Assembly (NCBI GenBank): GCA_002368155.1
Contig: AP018180.1
Coordinates: 1,240,001 to 1,304,000 of the forward strand
Length of the DNA stretch: 64,000 bases
Reading direction: 5' to 3'
From: Nostoc carneum NIES-2107
Lineage (GTDB): Bacteria > Cyanobacteriota > Cyanobacteriia > Cyanobacteriales > Nostocaceae
The translations under genes were made by a program, and so were the position numbers. Below are positions 8,327 to 19,196 of the stretch, piece after piece (positions within the stretch are counted from its first letter, which is position 1; the number at the start of each line of letters is the position of its first letter). Below the pieces are notes generated by a model. It made no database searches and was not told the DNA's origin. It was given only the letters and a program-made list of their open reading frames with translations.

Positions 8327-9721
8327 TTAACGTTCTTGTGGCAAAGTTTGCCAGCCATACCAGTGCTGTACTGCTAGCCAAACTGCGGAAAGTAAAGCAG
8401 CTAGGCTGAGGGTAAGTCCGCTAAATGGTACTAACAATCCAAATATAGGTATGACTGCACCTGCAATTGTGCAAATAATAGCGGCTAAAGCAGCACGACG
8501 ATTTGACCCTAATCCCCACATTAAACTTAAGAAGACAAGGGAAATCATTGTCCATACTAATGGGGGATTAATTAACCTGCCTAAATAGGTTAAAGTCAAT
8601 AGACAAGCAAAGAAAATTCCACCTGCGATCGCCACATTTTTAAGATGCATGGGTAGCGATAAATATAGTAATAATATCCACCACAAAAATATGGCTGGTG
8701 CTAACAATAATAACCGGGGAATAATGCCAGTATTGCGAACAGGTGCAGTGTTAGTAAACACGCCAAAAGGATTTTTGACGGAAACATTCTCATCAAATGC
8801 CCAAGTAAATTGGGTGCTATCTCCTTCAACTTTGGTATTGCTAGGTATCACACCACTAGCAAATTCAACTGGGCTAAAGTTAGCAATGGTGGTGAGGCGA
8901 AATTTAGACAGCAACTGTCCGGTGGCGTTATAAACCCAACGCGGCCCACCTTGGGCTTTATAGCTAACTTTAAAGGTAGTTTCTGCGCCTGGTTCTAAAC
9001 GAAAAGGAAAAGCATAATCACCAGGATTAGTTGGTGTTAACCGAGTACTATCTCGTTCTACTTTGTAAGCATCTAGCAGTGAATAACCATCAAGTGGTGG
9101 TGCTTCAAAAAAGAAACTATTAATCTTGGAAAGCTTATTAATAACTTTGTATTCAGCAGTATAATCTACCAAATATATAACGCTGCGTCCGTTAACATCT
9201 ACGCTTTGCTTTAGCTTTACCTGAATTTGCGATCCAGCTAGTGCTAAATAACGATTTACTTTTTGCGTATCATTTACTTTAACTACTTTGTCTTTAACTT
9301 GAGTTGTGTAGGTGTATGGTTCTTCAGCGACGTAGCGTACTTGAGGCGCAGTTTGTTCTAGCTTATCACCAGCAACGCTTTCAGCTACTTGAGCGACTCT
9401 CGCTTGTTCCCAATGATGGTAGCGATTGCTTAAGGTTGTACATAGAAAAAACCCGACAACTACTAAAACTAAAATTAAAGCTAAATGCTGTAGACCTTTT
9501 AACAGTTGAGAATAGCGAATCGACCATTCACCAAAGAAAACGGATTGTTCTAGAGAACTTCGCCGCAGAGAAACACTAACTAGTGCGATCGCAATTCCTA
9601 AAGCTATAACTAAAAATACAAATAACAGTGAACCTTTAAGTGCTTGGGTGCCAAATTGCACCAACTCATGAGGATGTGTTAAATCAGGTAATCCGGGAAT
9701 ACCTTGAGCAGCAGGATTCAT
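8327..9721 (-). CDS. Conserved hypothetical multi-pass membrane protein
   Basis: A 464-residue protein with two N-terminal membrane segments (about 32-55 and 80-102), a large beta-rich extracytoplasmic domain (about 105-335, with YTAEYKVINKLSKINSFFFE and ETTFKVSYKAQGG) and about five C-terminal membrane segments (335-460). This layout recalls CreD-like inner membrane proteins, but the resemblance is too loose to name it. No ribosome site is obvious before ATG 9721. It is a single gene flanked by a terminator downstream and a perfect palindrome upstream. Confidence 0.7.
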   Translation of the reverse strand: MNPAAQGIPGLPDLTHPHELVQFGTQALKGSLLFVFLVIALGIAIALVSVSLRRSSLEQSVFFGEWSIRYSQLLKGLQHLALILVLVVVGFFLCTTLSNRYHHWEQARVAQVAESVAGDKLEQTAPQVRYVAEEPYTYTTQVKDKVVKVNDTQKVNRYLALAGSQIQVKLKQSVDVNGRSVIYLVDYTAEYKVINKLSKINSFFFEAPPLDGYSLLDAYKVERDSTRLTPTNPGDYAFPFRLEPGAETTFKVSYKAQGGPRWVYNATGQLLSKFRLTTIANFSPVEFASGVIPSNTKVEGDSTQFTWAFDENVSVKNPFGVFTNTAPVRNTGIIPRLLLLAPAIFLWWILLLYLSLPMHLKNVAIAGGIFFACLLTLTYLGRLINPPLVWTMISLVFLSLMWGLGSNRRAALAAIICTIAGAVIPIFGLLVPFSGLTLSLAALLSAVWLAVQHWYGWQTLPQER

Positions 9722-9831
9722 GGAGGGATATTTGGATACTGTGAATCACCAGACCGATGTATCCTAACAAAAGTTTCTGCTACTTCATCAAAATATTCAC
9801 AGAAAAAACCGAATTTATCACTAAAAATCAA

Positions 9832-9857
9832 GGTAATTCTGCAATTGCAGAATTACC
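9832..9857. promoter_or_regulatory. Perfect 26-bp palindrome upstream of the membrane protein gene
   Basis: Arms of 13 bases (GGTAATTCTGCAA and its complement) meet without a spacer about 110 bp upstream of the 8327-9721 gene. It could be an operator, a dimeric repressor site or the hairpin terminator of a transcript. The rest of 9722-10060 shows nothing recognisable. Confidence 0.4.
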
Positions 9858-10060
9858 CTAACTGTTGTGAATATAAATAACTAAGTGTAACTTTGCGTAA
9901 AATAGCAAGCTGCCATTTTGGGTGGATGCTCTATGGGAATGAAAAGTGTTCTCTCTCACATAATCGACCTTTTCAATTTCTACATACTTCTAAAACTCCC
10001 AGCACTAAAATGCTGACGACTAGTGCAGTAAACAATGATTTGAATGCAAAATCGAGAATT

Positions 10061-10282
10061 TTATGAACCCCTAGGTACTGGCTTTAAAAATAGCCATGCT
10101 ACAAAGAACGTAGCTGCTGTAAATAGTTGCGTTAAATCCAATGCAGATAAATAACCATCTGCAAATGAAGCAATGCTGCGATCTGTAATCCCAAACAGCC
10201 AAGATGAAAGGCCAAACAGCCAAATTCCATTCTTGAGATATCCCAGAACATCTTTAGAGTCGGATGGTTTCTGGTCGTTCAT
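10061..10282 (-). CDS. Small hypothetical membrane protein
   Basis: A 73-residue protein with two hydrophobic segments (about 17-33 and 47-66), the first rich in aromatic residues (GIWLFGLSSWLFG). A GGAG ribosome site precedes ATG 10282 at good spacing, which supports translation. No family was recognised and no neighbour suggests a role. Confidence 0.6.
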   Translation of the reverse strand: MNDQKPSDSKDVLGYLKNGIWLFGLSSWLFGITDRSIASFADGYLSALDLTQLFTAATFFVAWLFLKPVPRGS

Positions 10283-11121
10283 TGTCTTCTACTCCGTTGG
10301 TGAAGAATTGAGTGATTGATACAAAATCACGTTCAGAGATTTTTTCACTCTTAACGGTGAAATCTATATTCTATATTAATAAATATTTCAGGTTATTGAC
10401 TAAACCGCCAAAAGATACATATGCAATCTCTGACATTCTACCTTGCGATTTGTTACTCAGTAGTATTTTTACTAAAGCTATATATAGGCTGAATGAGATT
10501 TTTAGCCTTATAACTCTCATATAGCAATACCTTATGCCTAATAAACCTTAGCTATGGGCAAGTGTTTATAAGGAAATATATAGTATAAATTAAGTCGCTA
10601 TGCCCATTGATGTATTAACTACATCTGCTTAAACCTACAAATATGATTAACTCAATAGGCTTCGTTTTACTGACTCACACGAAACCTCAGCAGATTTATC
10701 GATTAATAGTAAAGTTAAACAGTATTAGATTATCTAGTTGTGCAAAATTAAAAGCATTCCTTGCCAGATGCAACAGGGAACAAACAAATAATGTGTGTAA
10801 ATAATTCTGTTTAGGCACTTATTTTATTACCAAATACCAAATACCAATTATCAATTACCCAATCCCTAATCCCTAATCCCCAATCCCCTATCGTCTAATA
10901 CCTGAGCAATCTGCCAAAATTGCTATATTCCTAGCTCAGTTTTTAGTAGTTCTCTTGCAAAAGATACTTTTGTCAACAGTGGGGATTAAGGTAAAGGTTA
11001 TGGAGAAAGGGAAATTTCATTCCTTTAATTCTTCCTGCTTCCTCTTGATCCTACTTCTACATGAAGTAAGACTACCAATTCAATTGAGCAGGAGTACAAA
11101 CCTTTTTCAGGTGGACTCAGT
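10283..11121. other. Intergenic region, no gene recognised; heptamer array near 10840-10895
   Basis: About 840 bp upstream of the KimA-like permease. A 70-codon open frame at 10312-10524 is AT-rich, lacks a ribosome site and has no protein-like conservation pattern, so it is not called. Near 10840-10895 there are CAAATAC, CAATTAC and CCCTAAT/CCCCAAT heptamer units. The permease promoter should lie in the last 200 bp but cannot be assigned. Confidence 0.5.
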
Positions 11122-12960
11122 ATGTCCCTCTACCCACAGATAAAACAATTTCTACTCGGTAAATCATTACCAACCAGCGCTCATAGTGAAGAGCGATTGA
11201 GTAATGCGGCGGCTTTGGCGGTTCTTTCTTCGGATGCACTCTCCTCTGTGGCTTATGCAACAGAAGAAATCTTGTTAGTTTTAGTCGCCGCTGGAAGCGG
11301 CGCACTTGGTTTGTCTCTACCGATTGCGATCGCAATTATTCTCCTGCTGTGCATCGTTGTACTATCTTATCGGCAAACTATTCGCGCTTATCCTAAAGGC
11401 GGTGGTTCTTATATTGTTGCTAGAGAAAACTTGGGTCTTTATCCCGGTCTAGTAGCAGGGGGTTCACTGATGATTGACTATATATTGACAGTCACCGTCA
11501 GTATATCTGCGGGTACAGCCGCTCTTACATCAGCCGTTCCAGCGCTTAGGCCTTTCACTGTCAGTTTGTGCTTAATTTTCATTTTCTTGTTGATGCTGGC
11601 AAATCTCCGAGGTGTAAAGGAATCAGGCAGAATATTTATGATTCCTACCTATGGGTTTATTGTGAGTATTTTTGTGCTGATTGCAATTGGCTTGTTCAAG
11701 CAATTTACTGGACAAGCGATCGCAGAATATCCTCCCATTCCCGTGCAAGAAGGACTGAGTTTGTTCTTTATTTTGCGAGCCTTTTCGGCTGGATGTACAG
11801 CACTCACAGGAGTAGAAGCAATTTCTGATGGTGTTTTAGCATTTAAGGAACCAGAGTGGAAAAACGCCCGCATTACCTTGCTTTATTTGGGTGGTATTCT
11901 TGGCTTGATGTTTATTGGGATCACATATTTATCAAATGTGTACCATGTTGTACCAGAAGAGGGACAAACAGTAGTATCTCTTTTAGGTAGAGAGATTTTA
12001 GGGAATAATGCATTTTATTATTTTGTGCAAATTGTCACCTTGCTAGTTTTACTATTAGCCGCAAATACCAGTTATGCAGATTTCCCCAGACTTTGTTACT
12101 TCTTGGCACGAGATGGTTTTTTACCCCGACAATTAGCCTTATTAGGCGATCGCTTAGTCTACTCTAATGGGATTATTCTCCTGAGCTTGTGTGCAGGAAT
12201 TTTAGTAATTATCTTCAAAGGACAAGTTAACGCCGTTATTCCCCTATATGCGGTAGGTGTATTTACCTCCTTTACGCTGTCGCAAGCTGGGATGGTGCGT
12301 CATTGGTTCCAATCGCGGGAACCGAATTGGCGTGCTAGCGCTTTTATGAATGGGTTAGGTGCGATCGCAACATTGGTGGTGCTAATAGTTATTGTTTCTA
12401 CAAAGTTTCTTTTAGGAGCTTGGTTAGTCGTAGTGGCTATTCCTGTAGTAGTAGGGCTATTTTCTAGCATTCACCGTCACTATCAATACGTAGCCGAACG
12501 CCTGAGCATTCAAGGAATCGCACCTCGCAGTTATATTCCTCGCCCAAAACCAGCAGTAGTCACTCACCCAGCTGTAGTTGTGGTAGGACATCTAAATCGC
12601 GGGACAGTAGAAGCCTTAGATTATGCACGCACCATTGCAGATGAAATTGTCGCAGTCCATGTAGATATTAACGGTTCTACAGACCGCGAGAAACTGCAAG
12701 AAAAATGGCGACAATTAGAGTCCGATATTCCTTTAGAAATTATCGACTCCCCTTACCGTTCTGTAATTACTCCCATTGTCGATTTTGTGGCTCAGTTTGA
12801 AGAACGCCATCCCGATGTTTTCACGACAATTGTGATTCCCGCTTTTGTAACTCGCAACTGGTGGGATAGCATTTTACATAACCAAACAACCTTGTTCTTA
12901 AAAACAGCTTTAAGAGCTAAAAAAAGTCGCGTTATCTCTACTGTTAGGTATTACCTATAA
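11122..12960 (+). CDS. APC-superfamily permease, KimA (YdaO)-like
   Basis: A 612-residue transporter with about 12 hydrophobic segments (about 25-460) and a C-terminal soluble domain (about 470-612). The N-terminal EERLSNAAALAVLSSDALSSVAYATEEIL and the YPKGGGSYIVARENLG motif closely match the KimA/YdaO branch of the KUP/APC transporters. KimA of Bacillus is a high-affinity proton/potassium symporter inhibited by cyclic di-AMP. A potassium role here is inferred; amino-acid transport by other APC members is the alternative. AGGTGG at good spacing supports ATG 11122. A PgpH-like hydrolase at the window's left edge could in principle control the same nucleotide. Confidence 0.8.
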   Translation: MSLYPQIKQFLLGKSLPTSAHSEERLSNAAALAVLSSDALSSVAYATEEILLVLVAAGSGALGLSLPIAIAIILLLCIVVLSYRQTIRAYPKGGGSYIVARENLGLYPGLVAGGSLMIDYILTVTVSISAGTAALTSAVPALRPFTVSLCLIFIFLLMLANLRGVKESGRIFMIPTYGFIVSIFVLIAIGLFKQFTGQAIAEYPPIPVQEGLSLFFILRAFSAGCTALTGVEAISDGVLAFKEPEWKNARITLLYLGGILGLMFIGITYLSNVYHVVPEEGQTVVSLLGREILGNNAFYYFVQIVTLLVLLLAANTSYADFPRLCYFLARDGFLPRQLALLGDRLVYSNGIILLSLCAGILVIIFKGQVNAVIPLYAVGVFTSFTLSQAGMVRHWFQSREPNWRASAFMNGLGAIATLVVLIVIVSTKFLLGAWLVVVAIPVVVGLFSSIHRHYQYVAERLSIQGIAPRSYIPRPKPAVVTHPAVVVVGHLNRGTVEALDYARTIADEIVAVHVDINGSTDREKLQEKWRQLESDIPLEIIDSPYRSVITPIVDFVAQFEERHPDVFTTIVIPAFVTRNWWDSILHNQTTLFLKTALRAKKSRVISTVRYYL

Positions 12961-13112
12961 GTACATAGAGTTTTCTTGGTATCTTTGCTGTTTGCAATAA
13001 ATCATATTGCCACACAAAGATACCAAGGCTCTAAATATAGCAATCCTAATGTCAATCAATTTTGGATTCAATCTAAAATCCATCTTGAAAAGTTTGACGG
13101 CAGTTGCTACAA

Positions 13113-13187
13113 GTCGGGGAACCCGCCCAACGCACTGCCTCCTCAACGGGGGAAACCCCCGCACGCAACTTTTCGCAAAATCTAAAA
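13113..13187 (+). repeat. Dispersed repeat, copy A (second copy 33267-33307)
   Basis: The block begins GTCGGGGAACCCGCCC and ends CGCAAAATCTAAAAT. The same ends, in the same order, occur in a shorter copy on the opposite strand at 33267-33307. Copy A contains an additional GC-rich palindromic insert (about 13129-13162). It lies just downstream of the five-GAF kinase gene. Confidence 0.7.
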
Positions 13188-13192
13188 TTCGG

Positions 13193-16100
13193 TCATTGTT
13201 TGATGGGAATTTCAATCACAAACTCTGTACCTTGTCCAGGTTGGGAAGAACATCTAAGCTGACCGTGATGTTTTTCAACTACTATTTGATAGCTGATAGA
13301 TAACCCTAAGCCTGTACCTTTCCCTACTTCTTTTGTAGTAAAGAATGGTTCAAAAATACGAGTTCTCACTTCTTCGGGTATGCCTAAGCCATTATCAGCT
13401 ATTTTAATGACAATGTGGCTATTTAAGGTTTGCGTACTAATCCAAATATTTAAAGGAGTATTTGGAGGTTCTATTGATGAATGTAAATACCTTTTATTTA
13501 TGTTTTTAAATTTTTCTTCTAAAGCATCAACGCTATTACTCAAGAGATTCATTAGCACTTGATTGATTTGAGCAGGATAGCATTCAACTAAAGGTAAAAT
13601 GCCATATTCTTTCACAATAGAAATTGGTGGGCGCTCTTTATGATTTTTAAAGCGATGTCCTAAGATGAGCAAAGTACTATCTAAACCTTCATGAATATCG
13701 ACTAACTTCAATTCACCTTCATCTGTACGCGAGAAGTTTCGCAGTGATAGTACAATCTGGTCGATTCTGTCGGTGCCTATCTTCATTGAATCGATAGTTT
13801 TGGGTAAATCTTTGATGATAAATTCCAACTCTTTGCGATTAATTTGTTTCTGAATTTCTGGAAATAATGAATCATGTTGCCAATAAAGATTGACAACTTT
13901 CAAGAGTTCGTCAGTATATTCATTTAAATGTACAAGGTTACCGGAAATAAAAGTTACAGGATTGTTGATTTCATGAGCAACTCCAGCAATTAGTTGCCCT
14001 AAACCAGCCATTTTTTCGCCTTGAATTAAACGCGATTGAGTTTGTTTTAATTCTTGTAGAGCTTGAGTCAATTCTAAGGTTTGACGTTTAGTTTGCTCAA
14101 GTAATTCTCCTTGTTGAAGTGCAATTCCTAATTGCACGCCTACTTGCGCCAGTAAATTAATTTCTTCATCTTTCCAATAGCGGGGTTGGGAATTTTGATA
14201 AGCAACTAATAATCCCCATAATTTTTCTCCTTGACGAATCGGCACAAAAGTTTCGTTACGAGGAAGTTCATTATCGTCATCAGTACTGGCAAAGTTTTCG
14301 ATGATCATTGGTTGGGCTTGTGTCATTGGTTTCCAACCATCCTTGAAAGAATCGGCTACAAATTTACCGCTCCAATCTGAGTTAAAGCGGTAGATAGCAA
14401 TCCGCTCAACTTCTAGTAGCTCGAGAACTGCTTGAGTAGTCGTTTTAAAAATAGTTTGAATATCGAGAGATTGCCGAATTTTATCAATAGTTGCAGCCAG
14501 CAGTTTTTGCCGTTCCATAGCTTTTTCTCGTTCTTTTGCTTCTGCTAGCTGAACTGCTTGCATTTGAAACTGCTTTAAATAAGAATCTTGTTTTAAGGCT
14601 ACTCCTAATTGTTCGGCTATTTGACTAACAAATTCAATTTCTGAAGTTTGCCAATTGCGAGGTGCGTCACATTGATGAATGCAAAGTAATCCCCAGAGTT
14701 CACCTTGCTTTAATAGAGGCGCAACCATATTGGCACGCACTTGGAATCTGGCTAAGATTTTAATATAGCAGTCTTTAAATTTTTCTTGATAAATATCTGC
14801 AACTGTATTCACTCGACCTTGGGCGTAAAGGGGAGCAAATTGTTCGCTAAAACAATGGTCATAAACTTTTTCTTTGATTGCGGAAATAAAATCGGAAGCT
14901 ACATCTTCGTAGATAAATTCTCCTGCCCAATCTGATAAAGGATCGAAGCGAAAAACACCAACTCGGCTAACTTTCAGCAGTTGTCGCACTTCGCTAACAG
15001 AAGTTTGAAAGATTTTCTCTAAATCTAAAGATTCACGAATTCTGGCAATTACACCAGTTAATGTTTTTTGCTGTTCTGTTTGGTATCTTGCTTCTAATAA
15101 AAGTTCATTGTGTCGTAAAGCGACTCCTAAATTCTCCCCAATTTGGCTAACAAATTCAATTTCTGAAGATTGCCAATTGCGCGGATTATTACATTGATGA
15201 ACACACAGTAAGCCCCATAAAGTGCCTCGTTTTAGTAAAGGAACTACCAGCTGAGCGCGAACCTGAAATTTGCTGAGAATTGCTAGATGAGCTTCACTTA
15301 ATTCCTCTGTGAAAATATCCGCGATCGCTTTGACTTTTCCTTGTTGATAATAAGCTGCAAACTGTTCGCCAAAGGAATTTTCTGGAGTTTTGGCTGCAAT
15401 TATTGATTCCCAGTTCGGTGCAACATCCTCAGAAATAAATTCTCCTTGGGAATCTTTTTGCAAATCAAAACAAAAGACTGCTACTCTATCTGCTTGCAGC
15501 ATTTGCCGCACTTGTGTAACTGTCGTCTGGAAGATGACATCTAAATCCAAAGATTCGCGAATGCGGGTAATGACGCTGGTTAATGTTTTTTGTTGCTCTG
15601 CTTGATATTGAGCTTGGGCAAATAACTGATGGTGTCGTAAGGCTAACCCAATTTGTGTGCTGATTTTGGTTAGTGATTCGATTTCATAAGATTGCCACTT
15701 TCTCGGTGAGGAATTTTGATAAGCGCCAATGATTCCCCATAGTTTATCTCCTTGGAGAATGGGCGCAGTGGCAAAAGCTTTTGCTTGAAATTGTTCTAAT
15801 AGCGCAACGTGACAGTCGGATAATCCTGCTTGATAAATATCATTAATGGTAAATGTTTCGTTGTTAATGTAGCGTCCGCCTTGATTTTGTTGTAAATAAG
15901 TATCTGCGATCGCAGTTTCTACACCCACTAAAGGTATCCAGCCTTCCGCAAATGATTCCGCCACAAATTTACCACTCCAATCGGCATGGAAGCGAAAGAT
16001 TGCCACTCTGTCAGCTTGCAGGAGTTGGCGAATTTCTAGTGTTGTCATTGCAAAGATGCTTTCGATATCCAAGGGGGAACGAATTTTATCGACAATCTGA

Positions 16101-16732
16101 GCAATTACCTGATCGCGTTGGGCTGCTTGCGCTAATTTTGCAGCTTGTAATTGTGCTTCATGCAAGTGTTTTGCTTGCTGAATTGCAACAGTTAAATGAT
16201 TCGCAATTTGGCAGATAAATTCAATGTCCGATTCTTTCCAGTGACGAGGCTCATTGCACTGATGAATACAAAGCAAGCCCCACACTTCTTGCTCCTGTAA
16301 TAACGGCACAACTAGGTTAGCGCGTACCTGAAATTGACTAAAAATTTCTACATAGCAATGATTGAGTCCGGCATCATAAATATCAGTAACGGCTTGCACC
16401 TGTCCTTGTTGATACTGAGTAGCAAATTGTTCTCCAAAACAACTGCTATGCACCTTAGTTCCGATTACCGAGTCCCAGCCAGGTGCGATCGCTTCACAAA
16501 CAAATTCACCTTCCCACTCTATTTGATGATTAAACTGGAATACTGCTACACGGTCTGCACTCAGTAATTGCAGCACTGCTGTCACAGTGGTTTGAAAAAT
16601 TGTTTCTAAGTCAAGAGACTCCCGAATTCGCACAATGACATTGGCTAAGGCTTTTTGTTGCTCTAGTTGTTCTTGCAGTTCAGTACTTGACAATAGAATT
16701 TCATTTTCCGTGGAAGTTGAATTAAGTGTCAT
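13193..16732 (-). CDS. Five-GAF sensor histidine kinase
   Basis: A soluble hybrid-type sensor of 1179 residues. Five GAF domains (about 40-190, 215-370, 395-545, 570-720 and 755-880) are linked by coiled coils and followed by a HisKA domain with the phosphoacceptor H920 in GVAHEINNP. The HATPase shows an N box ([15 protein letters not shown]), G1 (DNGLGIPEE) and G2 ([10 protein letters not shown]). There is no membrane segment and no receiver domain. GAF2 has a Cys-His pair (C307-H308 in [14 protein letters not shown]) at the place where cyanobacteriochromes bind bilin. GAF1 and GAF4 have Cys-Tyr there (C126, C655) and GAF3 has Ala-His. ATG 16732 is chosen; a TTG 69 bases upstream is less likely. 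The gene appears monocistronic. Confidence 0.9.
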   Translation of the reverse strand: MTLNSTSTENEILLSSTELQEQLEQQKALANVIVRIRESLDLETIFQTTVTAVLQLLSADRVAVFQFNHQIEWEGEFVCEAIAPGWDSVIGTKVHSSCFGEQFATQYQQGQVQAVTDIYDAGLNHCYVEIFSQFQVRANLVVPLLQEQEVWGLLCIHQCNEPRHWKESDIEFICQIANHLTVAIQQAKHLHEAQLQAAKLAQAAQRDQVIAQIVDKIRSPLDIESIFAMTTLEIRQLLQADRVAIFRFHADWSGKFVAESFAEGWIPLVGVETAIADTYLQQNQGGRYINNETFTINDIYQAGLSDCHVALLEQFQAKAFATAPILQGDKLWGIIGAYQNSSPRKWQSYEIESLTKISTQIGLALRHHQLFAQAQYQAEQQKTLTSVITRIRESLDLDVIFQTTVTQVRQMLQADRVAVFCFDLQKDSQGEFISEDVAPNWESIIAAKTPENSFGEQFAAYYQQGKVKAIADIFTEELSEAHLAILSKFQVRAQLVVPLLKRGTLWGLLCVHQCNNPRNWQSSEIEFVSQIGENLGVALRHNELLLEARYQTEQQKTLTGVIARIRESLDLEKIFQTSVSEVRQLLKVSRVGVFRFDPLSDWAGEFIYEDVASDFISAIKEKVYDHCFSEQFAPLYAQGRVNTVADIYQEKFKDCYIKILARFQVRANMVAPLLKQGELWGLLCIHQCDAPRNWQTSEIEFVSQIAEQLGVALKQDSYLKQFQMQAVQLAEAKEREKAMERQKLLAATIDKIRQSLDIQTIFKTTTQAVLELLEVERIAIYRFNSDWSGKFVADSFKDGWKPMTQAQPMIIENFASTDDDNELPRNETFVPIRQGEKLWGLLVAYQNSQPRYWKDEEINLLAQVGVQLGIALQQGELLEQTKRQTLELTQALQELKQTQSRLIQGEKMAGLGQLIAGVAHEINNPVTFISGNLVHLNEYTDELLKVVNLYWQHDSLFPEIQKQINRKELEFIIKDLPKTIDSMKIGTDRIDQIVLSLRNFSRTDEGELKLVDIHEGLDSTLLILGHRFKNHKERPPISIVKEYGILPLVECYPAQINQVLMNLLSNSVDALEEKFKNINKRYLHSSIEPPNTPLNIWISTQTLNSHIVIKIADNGLGIPEEVRTRIFEPFFTTKEVGKGTGLGLSISYQIVVEKHHGQLRCSSQPGQGTEFVIEIPIKQ

Positions 16733-17224
16733 GGCTCTGATTTTGGGAATTTTGATAACAAAATTTTTTCTCCCAAACTTCTCGAGAATGAACAACTGCA
16801 AAATTGTTAATAGTTGCCAATTCTTAGCCCCCTATTTCAGGGTCTAATTATTTTTGAGAAGATGGTCATTGTATATAGTTCCCTTTTATTGATGAAATTA
16901 ACGCCAAACACTCAAACTTCTGAGATTTTTACTCAATAAAATAATTGCTTTTTTTGTCATCTAGCTGAGGTATGATTTTTCCTAGTAATAGCTTAAATAT
17001 TATTAAGCAGGCTAATACTAATTCAAATAAAGTTTGCAACAGATAAATTATTCTTAAGGACACAACTTTGGGGAACTCCAAAAAATAAATTGTTCCCTTC
17101 AAAGCGTTGACAGTTCACTGTCAAAGGTCAACATTATTCAACAGACTGGTTGCAGAAGTCGGCAAAAGGAGGAACGGTTTTGTATTTTCCCTTTCCCCTT
17201 TAACCTTTTCCCTTTGCCCACCTG
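16733..17224. other. Intergenic region, no gene seen
   Basis: AT-rich gap of 492 bp between the GAF kinase and the phosphoesterase gene. A small hairpin (TTGACAG, four-base loop, CTGTCAA) lies at 17107-17124. Nothing else was recognised. Confidence 0.5.
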
Positions 17225-18796
17225 TTAAATTACAAACGGGTCAAATTGACTATTAAACCAATAGTCACCAACACGCTCTGCTACTAATGGTTTGACGGTA
17301 AATTTAAGTGGAGTGCCATTATGAACATCAATCCGCACACATGAATAAGGTAACCGCTTTTGCGAACTGTAGCCAGTGCGTCCTACATATAATAACGAAT
17401 CAGCAACTTTGCGGGTTGAACTACCACAACTGTCAGTAAAAGTCTCCTCTAGTTCAGTTCCCTCTGAGCGCTGGCGGCGGGGACGACGACCGCTACCACC
17501 AGAGATAATGTAGTTAATATGAGAGTCAGCGTAACCAGTGTCAACGGTGCGGAGATATTCTAGACAGTGAGCATGACCACTGAGGATTAAATCTACTAGC
17601 GGACGCTCTTTAACTAAAGAACCAAGGCTTTGGGCTACTTGTTCAAATACCCAACGTAGCCGATGACGTACTGCTAAGGTTTGGGCTTGATGCCACTTAG
17701 TAGCTTCTGTTACATATGGGGGATGGTGGAGATAAATGATCCGTCCGCGCACCTCGGGGTTATTCCAAGATTCAATCAGCCGACTACGCAACCAGTCTAG
17801 TTGTTCAAAGTCAATCTTAGGTGCGCTGTGGGAGGAAAGTTGTTTTTCAATGTCAATTTTGACTTCATTGATTTGGTCTAATTTAGCACTAAGGTCGTCT
17901 AATTGTTCCGCTTCCTCAGGGTTATCTGGATTGAGGCGATCGCTCATTTCCAAAATCTGCACTTCTTCTTGATCAATTTGCTGGCGACGCTTCTGTAATT
18001 CCCGGCGATAAAGTTCCCCTTCTTGGGTGGGAGGTAGAGGCGAAGGTTCGTTAAAGGTGTTGGAATCGAGTGCAAAAAAATCTATACCGCCATATCTATA
18101 AGTGTAATAGCGGTTGGGTATGCGGGTAAAAACGCCTGGTTGATAACGCAAACATCGCCCATTGTCGGTTTTAGCAGTATAGTGACTGTCTAAGTGCTGC
18201 GTTAATTCCTCCGGAGAAGCGACTGCCGCGAGATAATCAAGAAAAGCCCGTGAGAATGCATCACCTTGATTGGAACCATGCCAACCAATTTCAAAATCTT
18301 TGTAACGTAGCATCCGCCGTAGCCGTAATGTGCTACCTGTCAGCAGACGGTACATCAAAGGCACATCATAGTAATCGTGATTGCCTAGTACTGGTAAAAA
18401 TGGCAGATTAAACACCATGCGATCGTAGGCAATTTTCTCGGGATTTTCTCCACCTACCAAAAATTCCCGATAAGGTTCGATAAAATTTGTCGGGTAATAT
18501 TCATGGGAACCCACCACATAAATTACATCACCAGTGTGTAGCACAAAACGGCAATCATCCTTATGAGCAAGCATCAGTTCAGCTACTTGTCGTTGAGGAT
18601 GGTATCCAAAATGGGATTTTGTACCACTATCACCGATAACCATAAAAGAAAATTCTGGATTCTCATTCTGGTTATCGTCTACAACCATACTCGTTTGGTC
18701 GATTCCTCGTTGCACAATCTGGGGATGAAGCCAACGCACCCGTTCCTGCATTTTTTGAATTTTTACGGGAATTGGTGGTTCGGATATCAATCTCAT
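17225..18796 (-). CDS. Calcineurin-like metallophosphoesterase
   Basis: A 523-residue phosphoesterase with the full set of two-metal motifs: GDSG (D56), HTGDVIY (D90), LGNHDYYD (N139-H140-D141), LHHPPY (near 355) and SGHAHC (near 410). An insertion of about 60 residues (about 255-315), rich in Glu, Gln and Leu, looks like a helical coiled-coil arm between the core strands. There is no signal peptide or membrane segment, so it is probably cytosolic. The substrate cannot be told from sequence; purple acid phosphatase-like and nucleotide phosphodiesterase roles are both possible. It is a single gene. Confidence 0.85.
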   Translation of the reverse strand: MRLISEPPIPVKIQKMQERVRWLHPQIVQRGIDQTSMVVDDNQNENPEFSFMVIGDSGTKSHFGYHPQRQVAELMLAHKDDCRFVLHTGDVIYVVGSHEYYPTNFIEPYREFLVGGENPEKIAYDRMVFNLPFLPVLGNHDYYDVPLMYRLLTGSTLRLRRMLRYKDFEIGWHGSNQGDAFSRAFLDYLAAVASPEELTQHLDSHYTAKTDNGRCLRYQPGVFTRIPNRYYTYRYGGIDFFALDSNTFNEPSPLPPTQEGELYRRELQKRRQQIDQEEVQILEMSDRLNPDNPEEAEQLDDLSAKLDQINEVKIDIEKQLSSHSAPKIDFEQLDWLRSRLIESWNNPEVRGRIIYLHHPPYVTEATKWHQAQTLAVRHRLRWVFEQVAQSLGSLVKERPLVDLILSGHAHCLEYLRTVDTGYADSHINYIISGGSGRRPRRQRSEGTELEETFTDSCGSSTRKVADSLLYVGRTGYSSQKRLPYSCVRIDVHNGTPLKFTVKPLVAERVGDYWFNSQFDPFVI

Positions 18797-19196
18797 GTTG
18801 GAATGTCTAACGCCTAACCTTGATTGTAACGAGCTTCTGTTTTCTTGGCGATTTTACAGTGATAATCTACGATAAAGGCAGTTTTTTAGCTCTGCCTCTA
18901 GAATGATATGACCAAGTGCCTTAATTACAATATCTTGTCAAAAAAGTCTTCTTGCTTATAGTTTACTTTTTATTGTCAAGCAGCTTCAGCAGATAGTAGA
19001 TGATTTAAACTTGATTTTGCATTCACAGAATCATTCAACCAATGCTATTACAGCAGTTTTCTGGGGTATAAATTATACAGCTAAGAGCACAACATTGTTG
19101 TGCTTTAAGAAGCATCTGTAAACAAAAATTTGTCATTTACTGTAGATTAACTGACAACATAATTCTATTTCATATAATTCCTCAATCTTTAAACTC
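18797..19196. other. Divergent intergenic region with a small hairpin
   Basis: About 400 bp between the divergent phosphoesterase and VanX-like genes. A hairpin of AGCACAA / TTGTGCT arms lies at 19086-19104, about 95 bp before the VanX-like start. No RNA gene was recognised. Confidence 0.5.

Noticed and set aside
10312-10524. 70-codon open frame upstream of the KimA-like permease
   Set aside because: AT-rich, no ribosome site, no recognisable protein pattern.
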